NCBI GenBank assembly: GCA_037693485.1
Contig: CM075347.1
Location: forward strand, 145,713,501 to 145,777,500
Length of the DNA: 64,000 bases
Direction: 5' to 3'
Origin: Kitagawia praeruptora
Lineage: Eukaryota > Streptophyta > Magnoliopsida > Apiales > Apiaceae
The translations under genes and the position numbers were made by a program. The notes beneath the pieces are model-generated. The model was not told the DNA's origin and searched no databases. It worked only from the letters and a program-made list of their open reading frames with translations. Below are positions 53,740-64,000 of this stretch, piece after piece (the first letter of the stretch is position 1; every line of letters starts with the position of its first letter).

Positions 53740-54197
53740 GAGAAAGAAGTCATCAGATACTGACGACTTGCAAATACTGATGGAAAGTCAATCCTGACAA
53801 TGGTCAACGTCGAATCCTGATGCAACGATTCGATAATCAGTATTTTGTCAGAATCTAACTATCTTCATTTTATCTCACTTTCCTGATTCAAGCTATGTTT
53901 AATGTTATTGAATTCCTGATAATGTGATCACTTTAATTAGTCCTCATATTTATTTTCAGATAACATGTTAAATCAGGAAAAACATTGAATAGAATAGAAT
54001 AACTAGATTTTTCATTGATAATAAGAAAGAGTTTACATTCAACGATTACATCTTTTGTGTTCTCTATCTACTAATCTATTCAACAGGAAATAAGAGACCA
54101 ATCCACTCCATTGTTAATAGTCATCCCAGATCCCATCTTTGCCACTTTGTTTGGGTGGAAGTTGACAGGGATAAGGTTATTTTTGCTGACATATTCA

Positions 54198-54455
54198 TTA
54201 ACAATGGTTGATGGAGTTGGATGAGGATGCCTTAGATGAAAGCCATACGAATGCTGTTTGGAGGGCAGCATCAATGTCGATCACTTTTGCAGGTTTTTCC
54301 TTCTCGATTTCTTCGAGACCTACATCCATCTGCAACCAGAGAGTCTCCAGTTGTCTTTCCCAGTCGAAAGCATCAAACTCTTCACGAGTATAACTAAATA
54401 TATCTCTTTTCTCTAAGAGATGGAGGTTTTTCTCAATGATGGTAAGGTTTGACAT
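54198..54455 (-). CDS. Small antisense ORF in the element 2 spacer, function unknown
   Basis: 85 codons from ATG 54455, opposite to the element. The product is acidic, with EKNLHLLEKRDIFSYTREEF then DWERQLETLWLQMDVGLEEI, and looks helical. A TATA-like TCTATTTAAT lies at 54544-54553 on this strand, about 90 nt upstream of the ATG. The next downstream frame (54080-54274, minus) continues with ordinary-looking protein sequence (NEYVSKNNLIPVNFHPNKVAK), so the original ORF may have been longer and frameshifted. The matching spacer in element 1 has no such ORF. It could be a captured host fragment or an antisense accessory gene. Confidence 0.4.
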   Translation of the reverse strand: MSNLTIIEKNLHLLEKRDIFSYTREEFDAFDWERQLETLWLQMDVGLEEIEKEKPAKVIDIDAALQTAFVWLSSKASSSNSINHC

Positions 54456-54543
54456 TGTTAAAATTTTTGATGAGAAGGGTTTTTCTGATTTTTCTTACAG
54501 GAGAGAATGAAGCGTTATAGAAGTAAGTGGACAAGTCTCTAAG

Positions 54544-54553
54544 ATTAAATAGA
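54544..54553 (-). promoter_or_regulatory. TATA-like box for the antisense ORF
   Basis: TCTATTTAAT on the minus strand, about 90 nt upstream of the antisense ATG. Position and sequence only. Confidence 0.25.
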
Positions 54554-54977
54554 GAAGGGTGGAACGAGAATATGAAACGATTCATATTACTGGTGCAAGT
54601 ACCAGGTATTATTCGATTGTGATGTTTTAAATTTCTTTATTTAAAACAAAATTACCATGTTTTATTTTGGTCATAATTTTATTTTCCGAATAATGCGTAG
54701 CGCGTGTGCTCACTCGTTGCTTACATACAGTTATAGATGTAAGTCATGACGCGTGTAATCCTCACCACTCTCTCACGTAATTTGGTCCATTACTTTAGCA
54801 TAAACGAATGATTTACTGACACCTGTTTTTGAGAAGTTACAAGTATTGTCTAATATCAATTTAGTTTACTAATTGATTTATTTTTCTCAAACTATCAGTA
54901 AAGCATCGTCTTTCTTTGTCTTTGCACTCTCAAACCCTAATTTCAAAATTAACACATCTTTTGTGTTTGAAATTCCA

Positions 54978-57900
54978 ATGGAGAACTTATTCATGAACAG
55001 CAAGGTGGTAATCAATGGAGTTACTTTCAATACCAATAACTTCACTGCAGTTCTAGATCATCAGGACTTGCCGAGTGATTTCCACATTATTCAGGACTTT
55101 TTAGCCTCAAGCCCAATCAATTATGCACTAACCCAACCTGCCAAGATATCTTTTAAGTCTGTTATGCAGGTTTGGAACACAAGTGTTTTTGGGAAAGGTC
55201 TTCCATCAGAAAATCCTCAGATGAGCTTTGAATATGACAATGTTACATACTATGTGACTCTTGAGATTGTCACTGAAGCCCTACACTTACCATCAATCAT
55301 TGGTAAGCCTGTATTCAAAGTTCCTGATGCAAAACTTCTTGAGTATGTTGTAAGCTTGGGTTACAATGGAACACCAAAGAAGTTTGGAGAGCTCTACAGG
55401 ACAAAGCTCAAGAAGGAATGGAATTTCTTCTTTGACACTATCAGCAGATGTTTCTTGAATAAAGTGTCAAACTTTGATGCCTTACCCACAGGTTCAGCCA
55501 AAATTGGGTACTCTCTAATTCATGATCTCTCATTTGATTATGGTTCCTTTATACTAAAGGCATTAAGTGAAAGAAAAGCAGATAAATGTGGTTATGTTTG
55601 CTTTCTTAGATTTTTTCAATTAATATTTTCTCACTTATGTCCTCATGCTGTTTTTGAGAATGATACAATTTTGCCTATATGTAAAATCTCAGAAAACAAT
55701 ATAAAGAGTCTAATCAATTCTGATAAGGCAAATAAGTTTGTGGGTACTCCATACATTCCTGATGAAGTATGGTCTCTTTTAAGAGAGAGAATGCCTATTC
55801 AATATGGCCCAGCAACTGGTGCTATGGAACAGGACCTTACACATCCTATTCCTGACACAAGCACACAACCTAAACACTTACCTAAACAGTTAACCACCTC
55901 TGGTGTCTCACAAAAGGCATCAGTTGAAAAATCAAAGAAATCAGCTAGATCTGATGTGTCTGAGAGGCAATCAGGGTCAAAGGATTTCTCCACTCCAACT
56001 CACTCTCAAATGAAGTCACAAGGGGGTGAACAAAGGGTTCTTGAAACATCTGGTTTGAATAAAGGAAAAGGAGTGAAAAGGAAAGTTGATCAAGGAGCTA
56101 TTTCTGATTCTGATGATGATACACTGCCTATATCAGTCTTGTTGAAAAAGAAGGAGATTGATGTTGTTGATACAAGAGAAGTGGCTGTCTCTGAAAAGCC
56201 AAAGAAAAGAAGAAGATTAATCAGCAAAGGCAAATTTGTTGATCACACAGAATTTCTGAATCTTACTGATGCTACGGAAGGCAATCCTGATGTTGTTAAT
56301 CAGGATGGATCATCAGTTCCTGACGCTACTGCTAATCCTGACATCTCTACTCCAAATAATTCACCTATGAAGACTGTTGAGATTTCTGATTCTCCAGCAT
56401 CTGAATCTCCAAAGAGAAGAATTATTGAGATGTCTGTCGATCAAGTAAATGCTATTGCTGCTCAGCTGGGTGTTAAACCTTCACCACTTGAAGTAAAAAC
56501 TGCTGAAGCAAATGTTTTTCACAGACAGAAGAAACAGAGGACTACTGTGTCATCTCTGAGAGGATCCAGCCCACAAGAACCTGAACTTTAAAGGAGTTCA
56601 GAAGCTATTGCAGATCCAGTCACACAAGAACCACCTACTCATAGTGTAGGTGCAGACATTTCTGAAGGAATAGTCCCACAAGAACCATCTTCTCAAAGGG
56701 AAGGTGAAGACAAGAATATTCCTGCCCCACAAGAACCATCTTCTCAAAGTGAAGATGCTGGCAAACTCACATCAGCAGGGGAGTTTCCTGACAATACTCA
56801 AGGGGCTTCTGAAATTGAAATTGAACTTGCTAGAAATCTGGCAGAAAAAGCTGTTCATGATTTGCACATTGCTGAATGTGATAGAGTGATTGCTGACACT
56901 GCATTTGAGGGAAGCACATAAGAACCTTTGACTCAATGTGTTGAAGAAGCTTCAAAACCTCAGGCTACACAAGAACCATCAGTAGCAAATACTGATGCAA
57001 GTCATGCTATAGTTGCAGTGGTCAATCCTGATGAAAGTACTACTGATCTACTTATTCCATTGCTTATTGAGCCAATTTCAGCAAGGCCAATGGATTCTTT
57101 AACTACTTCATCAGGTAACATCTCTTTCTCTACTTCATTTACTACTGATAGTATGATTACAGATAGACCTGATAAAAGGGATACCTCTATTTGTATGACT
57201 TCAGACCACTCTTCTCAGCCACCTCTTATTTCTTCACATTTAATGAGCCAGAACCTTTCTTGTGAGATTGAGAGTGAACATTTAGAGAAAAAGAAGAGTG
57301 ATGAGAGGCAGTCTCCTGAACTGGCAAAAGGAGAGGTAGAAAAGAGTGAGAAGTTATTAACTTCTAGTGAGGTAGAAGTTGCTATTGAAAGTAACTTAGG
57401 TAACATTGTGAGAAGTGATGAGATCATTTTAAAAGAAAAGAGAGATTTAGGAAATGTTACTAATTTGTCTGCAGGTCATCAGGATTCACCAGCTGTATCC
57501 ACTGGTGTTTTGAAAATGAAAGGTGTTATGCTTCCTGATGACAATATTGAAGATAAACTTCCTGAGGCTGGTGGTGGCTCAGATGATGATGATGATGATG
57601 ATGATCATGCTGATCTTGAAACAAAGCAAATGCAGGCAGCTATAAAAGCAAGTCTCCAATCTACTTATGGGTCTTCAAGTAGATACATGCAGTCAATGAC
57701 TCAAGAAGAATTCAGAGGGGAGTATAGTTCACTTCTTCCTCCTGATACTCGAGCTGCAAGGGGACATGAATGGGATACAGAATGGAATGAACCGACTGCT
57801 GAGATGAATTTTCAAAATGCTCTTTTTCATTCTGGTCATATTGCTACGCGGATGCCGACACCTGAACTTAAGGCTCTTCTCAAAACCAATGCTCTTCTAG

Positions 57901-60133
57901 CAAAGGGATTGAAGAGTGAGATTGACTCTATGAAGGCTGTAACTGATAAATTTCAAGCGGGTATTCAAACATCTGTTTCTATATCTGCTACTGCTTCGCA
58001 AGCACGCCTTCTTGCAGATGATATTAAAGCTCTTGACAAGAGATTGGATTCTAGAATGACTGTCTTGGAATCAAAAGTTGATACTATTGATGAAACCCTC
58101 AAGCTTATATTGTCTTTCTTCATTCAGGACGATACTGGTGTCAAAAAGGGGGAGAAGATAGTCAAAACAAAATGCTGATCCAGTTGTACAAAAGGATGAT
58201 GATAATTCTGGAAATGATGGTGGTGCTAAGTCACATCATAAAGTTGAAACCTCTGATGCTGCTTTAGTGTCAAAGAGAACGAAGACTCAAACTAAACAGT
58301 CAACTCATGTTTCTGAATCTGGAAAGAAGACAGTGACAATAATGATGCAATCTCAGAATCCAAAAGAAGAACAGTTTGTGACACCTGGTCAAACTCTGTC
58401 AACTATTCCTGAGGATGATGTGTATGTGGAACAGGATGAAGATGCTGCTAATCTGTTTCATGAACTTGACACTGGGGATGGTCGTGTTCTTAAATTATTT
58501 CATAAAGACAAAAGAGTTCAACAGTATCATGCTGAGAAAGCACTTGTTTTATCTACTGAAGAAAATCCAAACATGACTACTGATGAGTTCTTAGAAGAAC
58601 AGAACAGGATCTTTGAAGAGTTTGCAAAACAGAATAAAGCTCTTGCTGCAAGAAGAGGAAGAGGTAGAGGAGGAAGATACAGAAGTAGAGGAAGATTATC
58701 TGCTCAAACAAGTACAAGGCAAACAAGATCTAGTGGAATCAAATTGAAAGATGTTTCTGAAAATGAAAAGAAGAAAACTCCACTATCTCTTGCATCAACT
58801 CCAGACAACAGATTCAATGCTCCTGAAGAAATTGAAGAGGAGATATTGCCTTTGAAAAGGAAGAGTAAGGTAACTGTTCAATCTACTGCATCTAATGAGA
58901 AGTCAGTCGTTGATTCAATTTCTGATGTTGTTTCTGATTCTGAAGAGGCTGAAATTTTAAAAGAACTTAAGATTATGATTCTTAAGGTTGTGGTTGAATT
59001 TCACAATATGGAAGTTTTTGAAGATACATTGGAGTATGAACAAGAAAACTTCAGTAGATTTGAGAGAGAAAGTGAAATCAGAGCTAAAGCCAGAAAAGCA
59101 GAAAAGATAACAACCAGAGATTACTTAAGAAATGTTCATAGATCAGACAGGAAGTTATGGTATGATAGAGATAGATCTGTTCCTGAACATCAGCAGGATT
59201 ATCCAACAAATGAGAAGAAGAAGAGTAAGAAAAGGGAGGAGGATAAGGTTGATTATAGAAAACCAGTTGTGTTCATATCAGCTGGATTGATAAAAGAGTC
59301 TTCTTTGATAAATGAATTTCTGATTGTTAAAACAGAGTCTACTATATTTATTGCTGAAAATCCACCAAAATGGGTGAGTATGCAATCTGGTTTGAGAGGA
59401 TGGGAACCTGGCACAAGAGGAGGAATTGGATATAGTCATGCACTGGTTATTTTCATTGCACAAACTGATCAATATGCTCTAGTTGACAAGATTGGGGATG
59501 AGTTAACTGTAGATCATCTTTGGAAACTTGAAGCTGTTGCTATCATTGCTGATTGTCATGCTGATGCAAAGAAAATAGAGAAGCTGGTGTACTTCATGAA
59601 AGATGGAAGTGTGAAGAAGATTCCTATTCATGAATTGTTGTGTAAATCTGCAAAAGAACTGAAATATGTTCTGTATCTTCTCAGAAGTAAAAGAATAAAT
59701 GTTAGTGAAAGAGAAGTTTATCAAAATTGGTGTGTCATGATTTACATGAAGATTAGACAGAGATTCATGGATGGAGGAACAAGGTATGATGGCAATTATA
59801 TTCCCATGTACTTAAATTTAAGAGATATAGAGGTTGAAATGAAGAAAGGTACAGCTGTTAAAGAAGTGTATCTAGGCATGGAACAACTGTCTCTAAATCC
59901 AGATGGGAAGGAAATTGCTTATGTTGCTAGGTGACTTAGATCTTCCGAGAAACTCAATTCAGAATATCAGGGCAGCTATTTATCAGATTAATGAGGAAAA
60001 TGAAGAACTCAAAAATCTGAAGAAGAAACTGATTCAAATTCTTGAAAGCAAGGAAGAAGAATTGTTATCTGAATTCTTGAGACTGAATCTGTTTTATCAA
60101 AGAATTTCTGAAACTGTTCCTGATGATTTTTAG
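54978..60133 (+). pseudogene. Third ORF of element 2, broken
   Basis: ATG at 54978 (MENLFMNSK). The first 280 residues form a domain that aligns with ORF3 of element 1 at LKKEWNFFFD, YSLIHDLSFDYGSFILKAL and RFFQLIFSHLCP. Then come a basic nuclear-signal-like KKRRRLISKGK, repeats of QEPSSQ-type units (56600-57000), an acidic run of Asp codons (about 57580-57606), a coiled-coil-like part and a globular C-terminus (PPKWVSMQSGLRGWEPGT, HLWKLEAVAIIADCHADAKK). Lesions: TAA 56589, TAA 56919, frameshift near 58150-58178, frameshift near 59903-59934. No membrane segment or signal peptide is seen. The C-terminus does not visibly match that of element 1. Confidence 0.8.
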
Positions 60134-60198
60134 AAGGTATTTTGTTTTGAGTTTTTGACATCTTGAATCAAGAAATTTGTGCTTTGTTTTATAAAGAA

Positions 60199-60213
60199 CA
60201 AATTGGGGGAGAT
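60199..60213 (+). promoter_or_regulatory. Polypurine tract of element 2
   Basis: CAAATTGGGGGAGAT directly before the 3' LTR, the same 15 bases as in element 1. Confidence 0.88.
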
Positions 60214-60711
60214 TGTTAGATATTGATTCAAGAGATGATCAGGATCTGGGCATTACTGATCAGATACTGATGCTGACGTCATCAGGAATACAACGTCAGT
60301 ATTGGATTATCAGGATTAGAAGCTGGTCAGTATTTGATGAAGATTCTCATCAGACCAGAGATCAAGGAAGATTGATATGTCGGTTCCTAATTTGTAGGAA
60401 TGCAGCTATCATACAAGATATGCATTCAGAGTTATATGTAATTGATTTAGAATATCTTGTATTTGATAGTGCAACGGTGTACACTATATAAACACAGTTT
60501 AGGTTTTACATTATGTAATCGCTTACACGAGTTATATTGTAACCTAGCAGCTCTTAAGAACATAAGAATTTCTTAAGAGAGTTTTGTAACAGTTTTATAT
60601 CAGAGTTAATAAAGCTGTTATTGATTCATACTTGTGTTATTTGTTTTAAGTCGAAAATCTTATACAATTGTATTCAACCCCCCTTCTACAATTGTTATTT
60701 ACTGGTCAACA
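60214..60711 (+). repeat. 3' LTR of element 2
   Basis: Same length as 47555-48052 with about four mismatches by eye; ends GGTCAACA, followed by the target duplication GTTAT. Confidence 0.95.
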
Positions 60712-60854
60712 GTTATCTTTTGCAAAATTCGTTTTAGCAAAAATCCTAGCAGCTTTACATCAAAGAGGCTAGAGAGAGAGAGAGAGAGAGAGAGATTGAG
60801 GGTTGTTTTCGACTAGTACCGACTCCGGTGATTGTAGAGACAATCGAGCGCTCG
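60712..60854. other. Right part of the split repeat, with GA microsatellite
   Basis: Continuation of the sequence interrupted at 47554. A GA run of about 12 units lies at 60770-60795. No right LTR end for the 46380 repeat could be fixed. Confidence 0.4.
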
Positions 60855-62154
60855 TGTGTGAAAATACACACCTAGAGGGGGGTGAATAGGTGTAAATGGC
60901 TAACTATGTTTAACTAGAACCGATTTTAAAAATTACCAGAAATAGCTTACTGATTTCGTTTTATGCAGAGACAAATGGTAAGCTGATTGCAAACAGTATG
61001 CTGAATGTAAAGACAATAAGTGCAGTAAAGTGCAGAAACAGTAAGCTAAATGCAAGCAGTAAGTAAAGAGCAGAAAATAAAGAACAGAGAGACTTTTAGC
61101 CAGGTTCGACCCCTAACCCCTATGGTCTACGTCCTGGTCCCTTACCAACTTGGTAAGAGAATATATTATTGATCACTGAAATAAAACCAATTACAAGATA
61201 CAATAATATATCTCCCTTAATTCCCAGCTGTTGACAAATGGCGTGCTGAACTCCTGTTTCTGAACTTGCTCTCTAAGCTATACTTCCCAAGTATACTCCT
61301 CTAGCAACGTTCACCAAACCCTAGTTCCCTAGCCAATCTGTCCAACAACTCAACCTTACAAATCGAACAATACAATCAATAATGGATACAACTCAAACTA
61401 TGAACTCTCTAAGATATAGCACGTATAGAATATATTAAGAGCTCGAGAGATCGAAAGATATAGCAATGAAAAACTGAGTTGTTTGTAATCTTGTGTGCTT
61501 GAAAGTTTTCTCTGAATGTTCTCTTGATTGTTTTTACGAATGACACAAGAATCAGTTTATAAAGCTTCACACCAACGTTCAGAAAATCAATCACCAATTT
61601 ATTCGAACTATTAGAATCAATTTCCAACGTTCAATTGGTTAGAGATTTTACAAACGTTCTTGTGAACGTTAGACAGAGGGTTTGAGAGAAAGAGATCGAT
61701 GAAAAACATATCCCTTCTGTTCGTATGTATATAAAACGCGTATAGAAGATTTTGTAGAAAGAAATCTTTTAATTAAGGAAACTCCTATAAGTTTTATAAA
61801 ATAATTTAAAGAAAGATATTTAAAAAGATTTGAGCTCTAGAATATATTGTGTACGTATTATATAATAAATAGTCCTCACAATATATTTCCTGAATTACAT
61901 CCATGAGAATTTGTCTTGAAAAGTCTTCAGGATTTCTGGAAGTTTGCAAATGGCTTGCTGTTTGTGTCTGTCAGTGCAAATGGCTTGCCAAACTGTCTCT
62001 GTTGTAACACCAAATGGCTTGTTGTATATATATATTCTCTGTAAACTTAATATACTCTGCAAAACCAAGTTAGTACAACCATAACACAATGTTTTATATC
62101 AAACTACAAGAATATAGCTTGCTGAATGTGATCATCAAAACCATAGGAGTATCA
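60855..62154 (-). repeat. 3' LTR of element 3
   Basis: On the minus strand it starts TGATACTCCTATGG directly after GGGGGAGAT and ends near TATTTTCACACA at 60855. The right boundary is firm, the left is estimated from the CA end and the CACCCCCCTCTAGG motif often seen near copia LTR ends. AAATGGCTTGC-type words occur at least three times at about 61945-62025. Confidence 0.65.
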
Positions 62155-62172
62155 ATCTCCCCCTTTTTGATG
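62155..62172 (-). promoter_or_regulatory. Polypurine tract of element 3
   Basis: On the minus strand CAAAAAGGGGGAGAT abuts the LTR. A second purine run, TTAAGGGGGAGAAA, lies about 160 bp upstream at 62316-62330. Confidence 0.75.
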
Positions 62173-62485
62173 ATTACACACTATTTAGGAGAATAAGAAA
62201 GCTCCCCCTAAATCCCTGCATATTAGTACATTTTGATATAAAACAGATTCAAGATAAACAAGCATAATTAATCATATCCAAATCGAATATCTTGACCAAA
62301 CGGTTCTCCTAAATTTCTCCCCCTTAATCCATCAAAAAATTCAACAAAAAGAATATTAGTCCAGGTCTGGAATAAGCATAGAGAAATAAAATTAAAAAAA
62401 AATCAAATCATGGTAATGGCATATAAACTGTTCAGATACAAATGGTAAGCCAACGTTACCCATTCTGTGCTTGTCAGCTTGCTGA

Positions 62486-64000
62486 CTACACAGTACACAT
62501 GCCAAGCTCCATTCGTATGGCTGCAAATCTTTCTTCAGCCAATGGCTTTGTGAAAATATCTGCCAGTTGAACTTCAGTTGAGACAAATACCAACTCAATC
62601 TTCCCTTTTGCTGCATTATCTCTCAAGAAATGATGACGAACGTCAATATGCTTTGTTCTTGAGTGATTCACAGGATTCTTGGAGATATTGATATCACTCG
62701 TGTTGTCACAATATATTGGAATCTTGCCACACTTGATATTAAAATCCCTTAGAGTTTGAATCATCCATAAAATTTGAGAGCAACAGCTACCAGCTGCTAA
62801 ATATTCTCCTTCGGCCATTGATAGAGCAACAGAAGCTTGCTTTTTGCTTTGCCATGAAACCAAGCTTTGTCCAAGAAATGTACAAACACCACTTGTACTC
62901 TTTCTATCAGTTTGAGACCCTGCATAATCTGCATCATTATACCCCACGAGATCAAAAGTATTTGTGATAGGATAGAACAAGCCAAGATTGATAGTACCAC
63001 TTAAGTATTTAAAAATTCTTTTAACCGCATTTAAGTGAGACTCTTTAGGGTTGGATTGAAACCTTGCACAAACACAAACACTATACATGATATCAGGTCT
63101 TGAGGCAGTTAAATATAATAAACTTCCAATCATACCTCTATACCTTTTGACATCCACCTCCTTACCATTCTCATCTGCAAACAGCTTGCTGTTTTGAGTC
63201 ATAGGAGTTGTTTTTGCTTTGACATCTTCATAACCAAATCTTTTGAGCAGATTCTTTGTGTACTTTGATTGATACACATAAATACCATCATTGGTTTGCT
63301 TGATTTGGAGACCCAAGAAATAATTGAGTTCCCCCATCATGCTCATGTCAAATTCATTGTACATGCACTTAGAAAACCACTCACACATAGATTCATTAGT
63401 AGCACCAAATACAATATCATCCACATATATTTGTACAACAAGAATATCTTTACCATTTTGCTTTGTAAATAATGTGGGATCGATATTACCTCGAATGAAT
63501 CCATTTTTGAGAAGAAACTTACTAAGCCTCTCATACCATGCTCTAGGGGCCTGCCTTAAACCATATAATGCCTTCTTGAGCTTGTAAACATAGTCATGAA
63601 ACTTCTCATGTTCGAATCCAGGAGGTTGTTTGACATAGACTTCCTCATCCAGCACGCCATTTAGGAATGCACTTTTTACGTCCATTTGATATAACTTGAA
63701 TTTCTTGTAGCATGCATAAGCAAGAAGCATTCTGATTGATTCTAAACGAGCAACAGGAGCATATGTTTCTTCAAAATCAATTCCTTCTTGTTGATTATAG
63801 CCTTGAGCCACGAGCCTTGCCTTATTTCGAGTAACTGTTCCAAATTCATCCACTTTGTTCTTGAACACCCATTTGGTTCCTATGATAGAAGCATCTTCTG
63901 ATGGTTTTACAAGTTCCCAAACATCACATCTCTCGAATTGGTTGAGTTCCTCTTGCATTGCCATGATCCAATTTTCATCTTCTAATGCTTCCTTGATATT
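62486..64000 (-). CDS. Pol of element 3, 5'-partial: reverse transcriptase and RNase H
   Basis: Open from the window edge (EDENWIMAMQEELNQFERCDVWELV) to TAA-type stop at 62486. Reverse transcriptase: GTKWVFKNK, YQMDVKSAFLNG, LYGLRQAPRAWYE and the catalytic IYVDDIVFGATN. RNase H: GYNDADYAGSQTDRKST, SMAEGEYLAAGSC and CDNTSDINISKNPVNHSRTKH. In RNase H the usual SDADYAG starts NDADYAG and DNTSAI reads DNTSDI, small changes that may or may not matter. Otherwise intact. Integrase, protease and gag lie beyond 64000. Confidence 0.93.
   Translation of the reverse strand, partial: NIKEALEDENWIMAMQEELNQFERCDVWELVKPSEDASIIGTKWVFKNKVDEFGTVTRNKARLVAQGYNQQEGIDFEETYAPVARLESIRMLLAYACYKKFKLYQMDVKSAFLNGVLDEEVYVKQPPGFEHEKFHDYVYKLKKALYGLRQAPRAWYERLSKFLLKNGFIRGNIDPTLFTKQNGKDILVVQIYVDDIVFGATNESMCEWFSKCMYNEFDMSMMGELNYFLGLQIKQTNDGIYVYQSKYTKNLLKRFGYEDVKAKTTPMTQNSKLFADENGKEVDVKRYRGMIGSLLYLTASRPDIMYSVCVCARFQSNPKESHLNAVKRIFKYLSGTINLGLFYPITNTFDLVGYNDADYAGSQTDRKSTSGVCTFLGQSLVSWQSKKQASVALSMAEGEYLAAGSCCSQILWMIQTLRDFNIKCGKIPIYCDNTSDINISKNPVNHSRTKHIDVRHHFLRDNAAKGKIELVFVSTEVQLADIFTKPLAEERFAAIRMELGMCTV

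Larger units (their letters stand above)
53740..54977. other. Pol-ORF3 spacer of element 2
   Basis: The first 200 bp are dense in ATCAG, CCTGA and ACTGATG words. A short ORF with promoter-like features lies in antisense at 54198-54455. From about 54600 the sequence is AT-rich and ends in a leader-like stretch (AAACCCTAATTTC, then CTTTTGTGTTTGAAATTCC) before the ORF3 ATG. Confidence 0.5.
47555..60711 (+). mobile_element. SIRE-type Ty1/copia retrotransposon, complete but defective (element 2)
   Basis: 13.2 kb with 498-bp LTRs differing at about four positions by eye, target duplication GTTAT (47550-47554 and 60712-60716), a degenerate initiator-Met primer site, gag, pol, a third ORF and the polypurine tract CAAATTGGGGGAGAT. 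Gag, pol and ORF3 all carry stops or frameshifts. The words TCCTGAT, ATCAGGA and CTGATG are dispersed through LTRs, spacer and ORFs. Confidence 0.93.
60855..64000 (-). mobile_element. Ty1/copia retrotransposon, 3' portion on the minus strand (element 3)
   Basis: 3' LTR, polypurine tract and the reverse transcriptase-RNase H part of pol, running out of the window. There is no third ORF between pol and the LTR. The words AAATGGCTTGCTG, AGCTTGCTG and GCAAGC recur in the LTR, the 3' untranslated part and pol. Confidence 0.88.

Overview
This window is nuclear plant DNA from a eudicot-type genome. The evidence is spliced genes with GT..AG introns, a plant-type uricase ending in a peroxisomal SKL signal, AT-rich intergenic DNA, Stowaway-type MITEs with CTCCCTC..GAGGGAG ends, Helitron ends, tRNA-derived SINEs and LTR retrotransposons primed by plant tRNAs. 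The species cannot be named from the sequence alone. Most of the window is transposable elements. The host genes are one intact uricase, one apparently intact OMA1-like metallopeptidase and one broken OMA1-like copy.

Layout. 1-12268: the 3' part of a large SIRE-type Ty1/copia element (partial gag, intact pol, an extra 1647-aa ORF, 3' LTR). 12269-17781: stacked small elements (hAT-like and Stowaway-like MITEs, two Helitron 3' ends, tRNA-like repeats). 18030-22254: uricase, + strand, eight exons. 22646-32806: Helitron family DNA on the minus strand with repeated 5' terminal units, split by a complete 8-kb Athila-like element (23862-31885, target duplication GTTTT) that carries gag and protease but no reverse transcriptase or integrase. 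33351-36660: OMA1-like pseudogene broken by a small composite LTR element (34142-36008). 36991-38740: the neighbouring OMA1-like gene, three exons. 40487-43340: a copia-type gag-only LTR element. 43817-44009: a SINE with clear target duplications. 44958-47554: a MITE and old repeats. 47555-60711: a second, complete SIRE-type element (498-bp LTRs, target duplication GTTAT) with broken ORFs. 60855-64000: the 3' part of a third copia element on the minus strand.

How it fits together. The uricase acts in peroxisomal purine breakdown and the OMA1-like peptidase belongs to a mitochondrial inner-membrane family; nothing links the two. The three large copia elements share a plan of gag, pol, polypurine tract and LTR, and two of them add a long third ORF with a related N-terminal domain and no visible membrane segment. 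The most striking pattern is that nearly every LTR element here is sprinkled with its own short sequence word (ACTGTCA; TCCTGAT/ATCAGGA; AAATGGCTTGCTG; a 40-bp unit with GACAGTGCTT; a GCAACCTGCG block; GAAGTGCATCA). In the first element the word runs through LTR, spacer and reading frames, where it writes Lys-Asp-Ala/Thr-Val repeats into two unrelated proteins. All counts and identities here are by eye.
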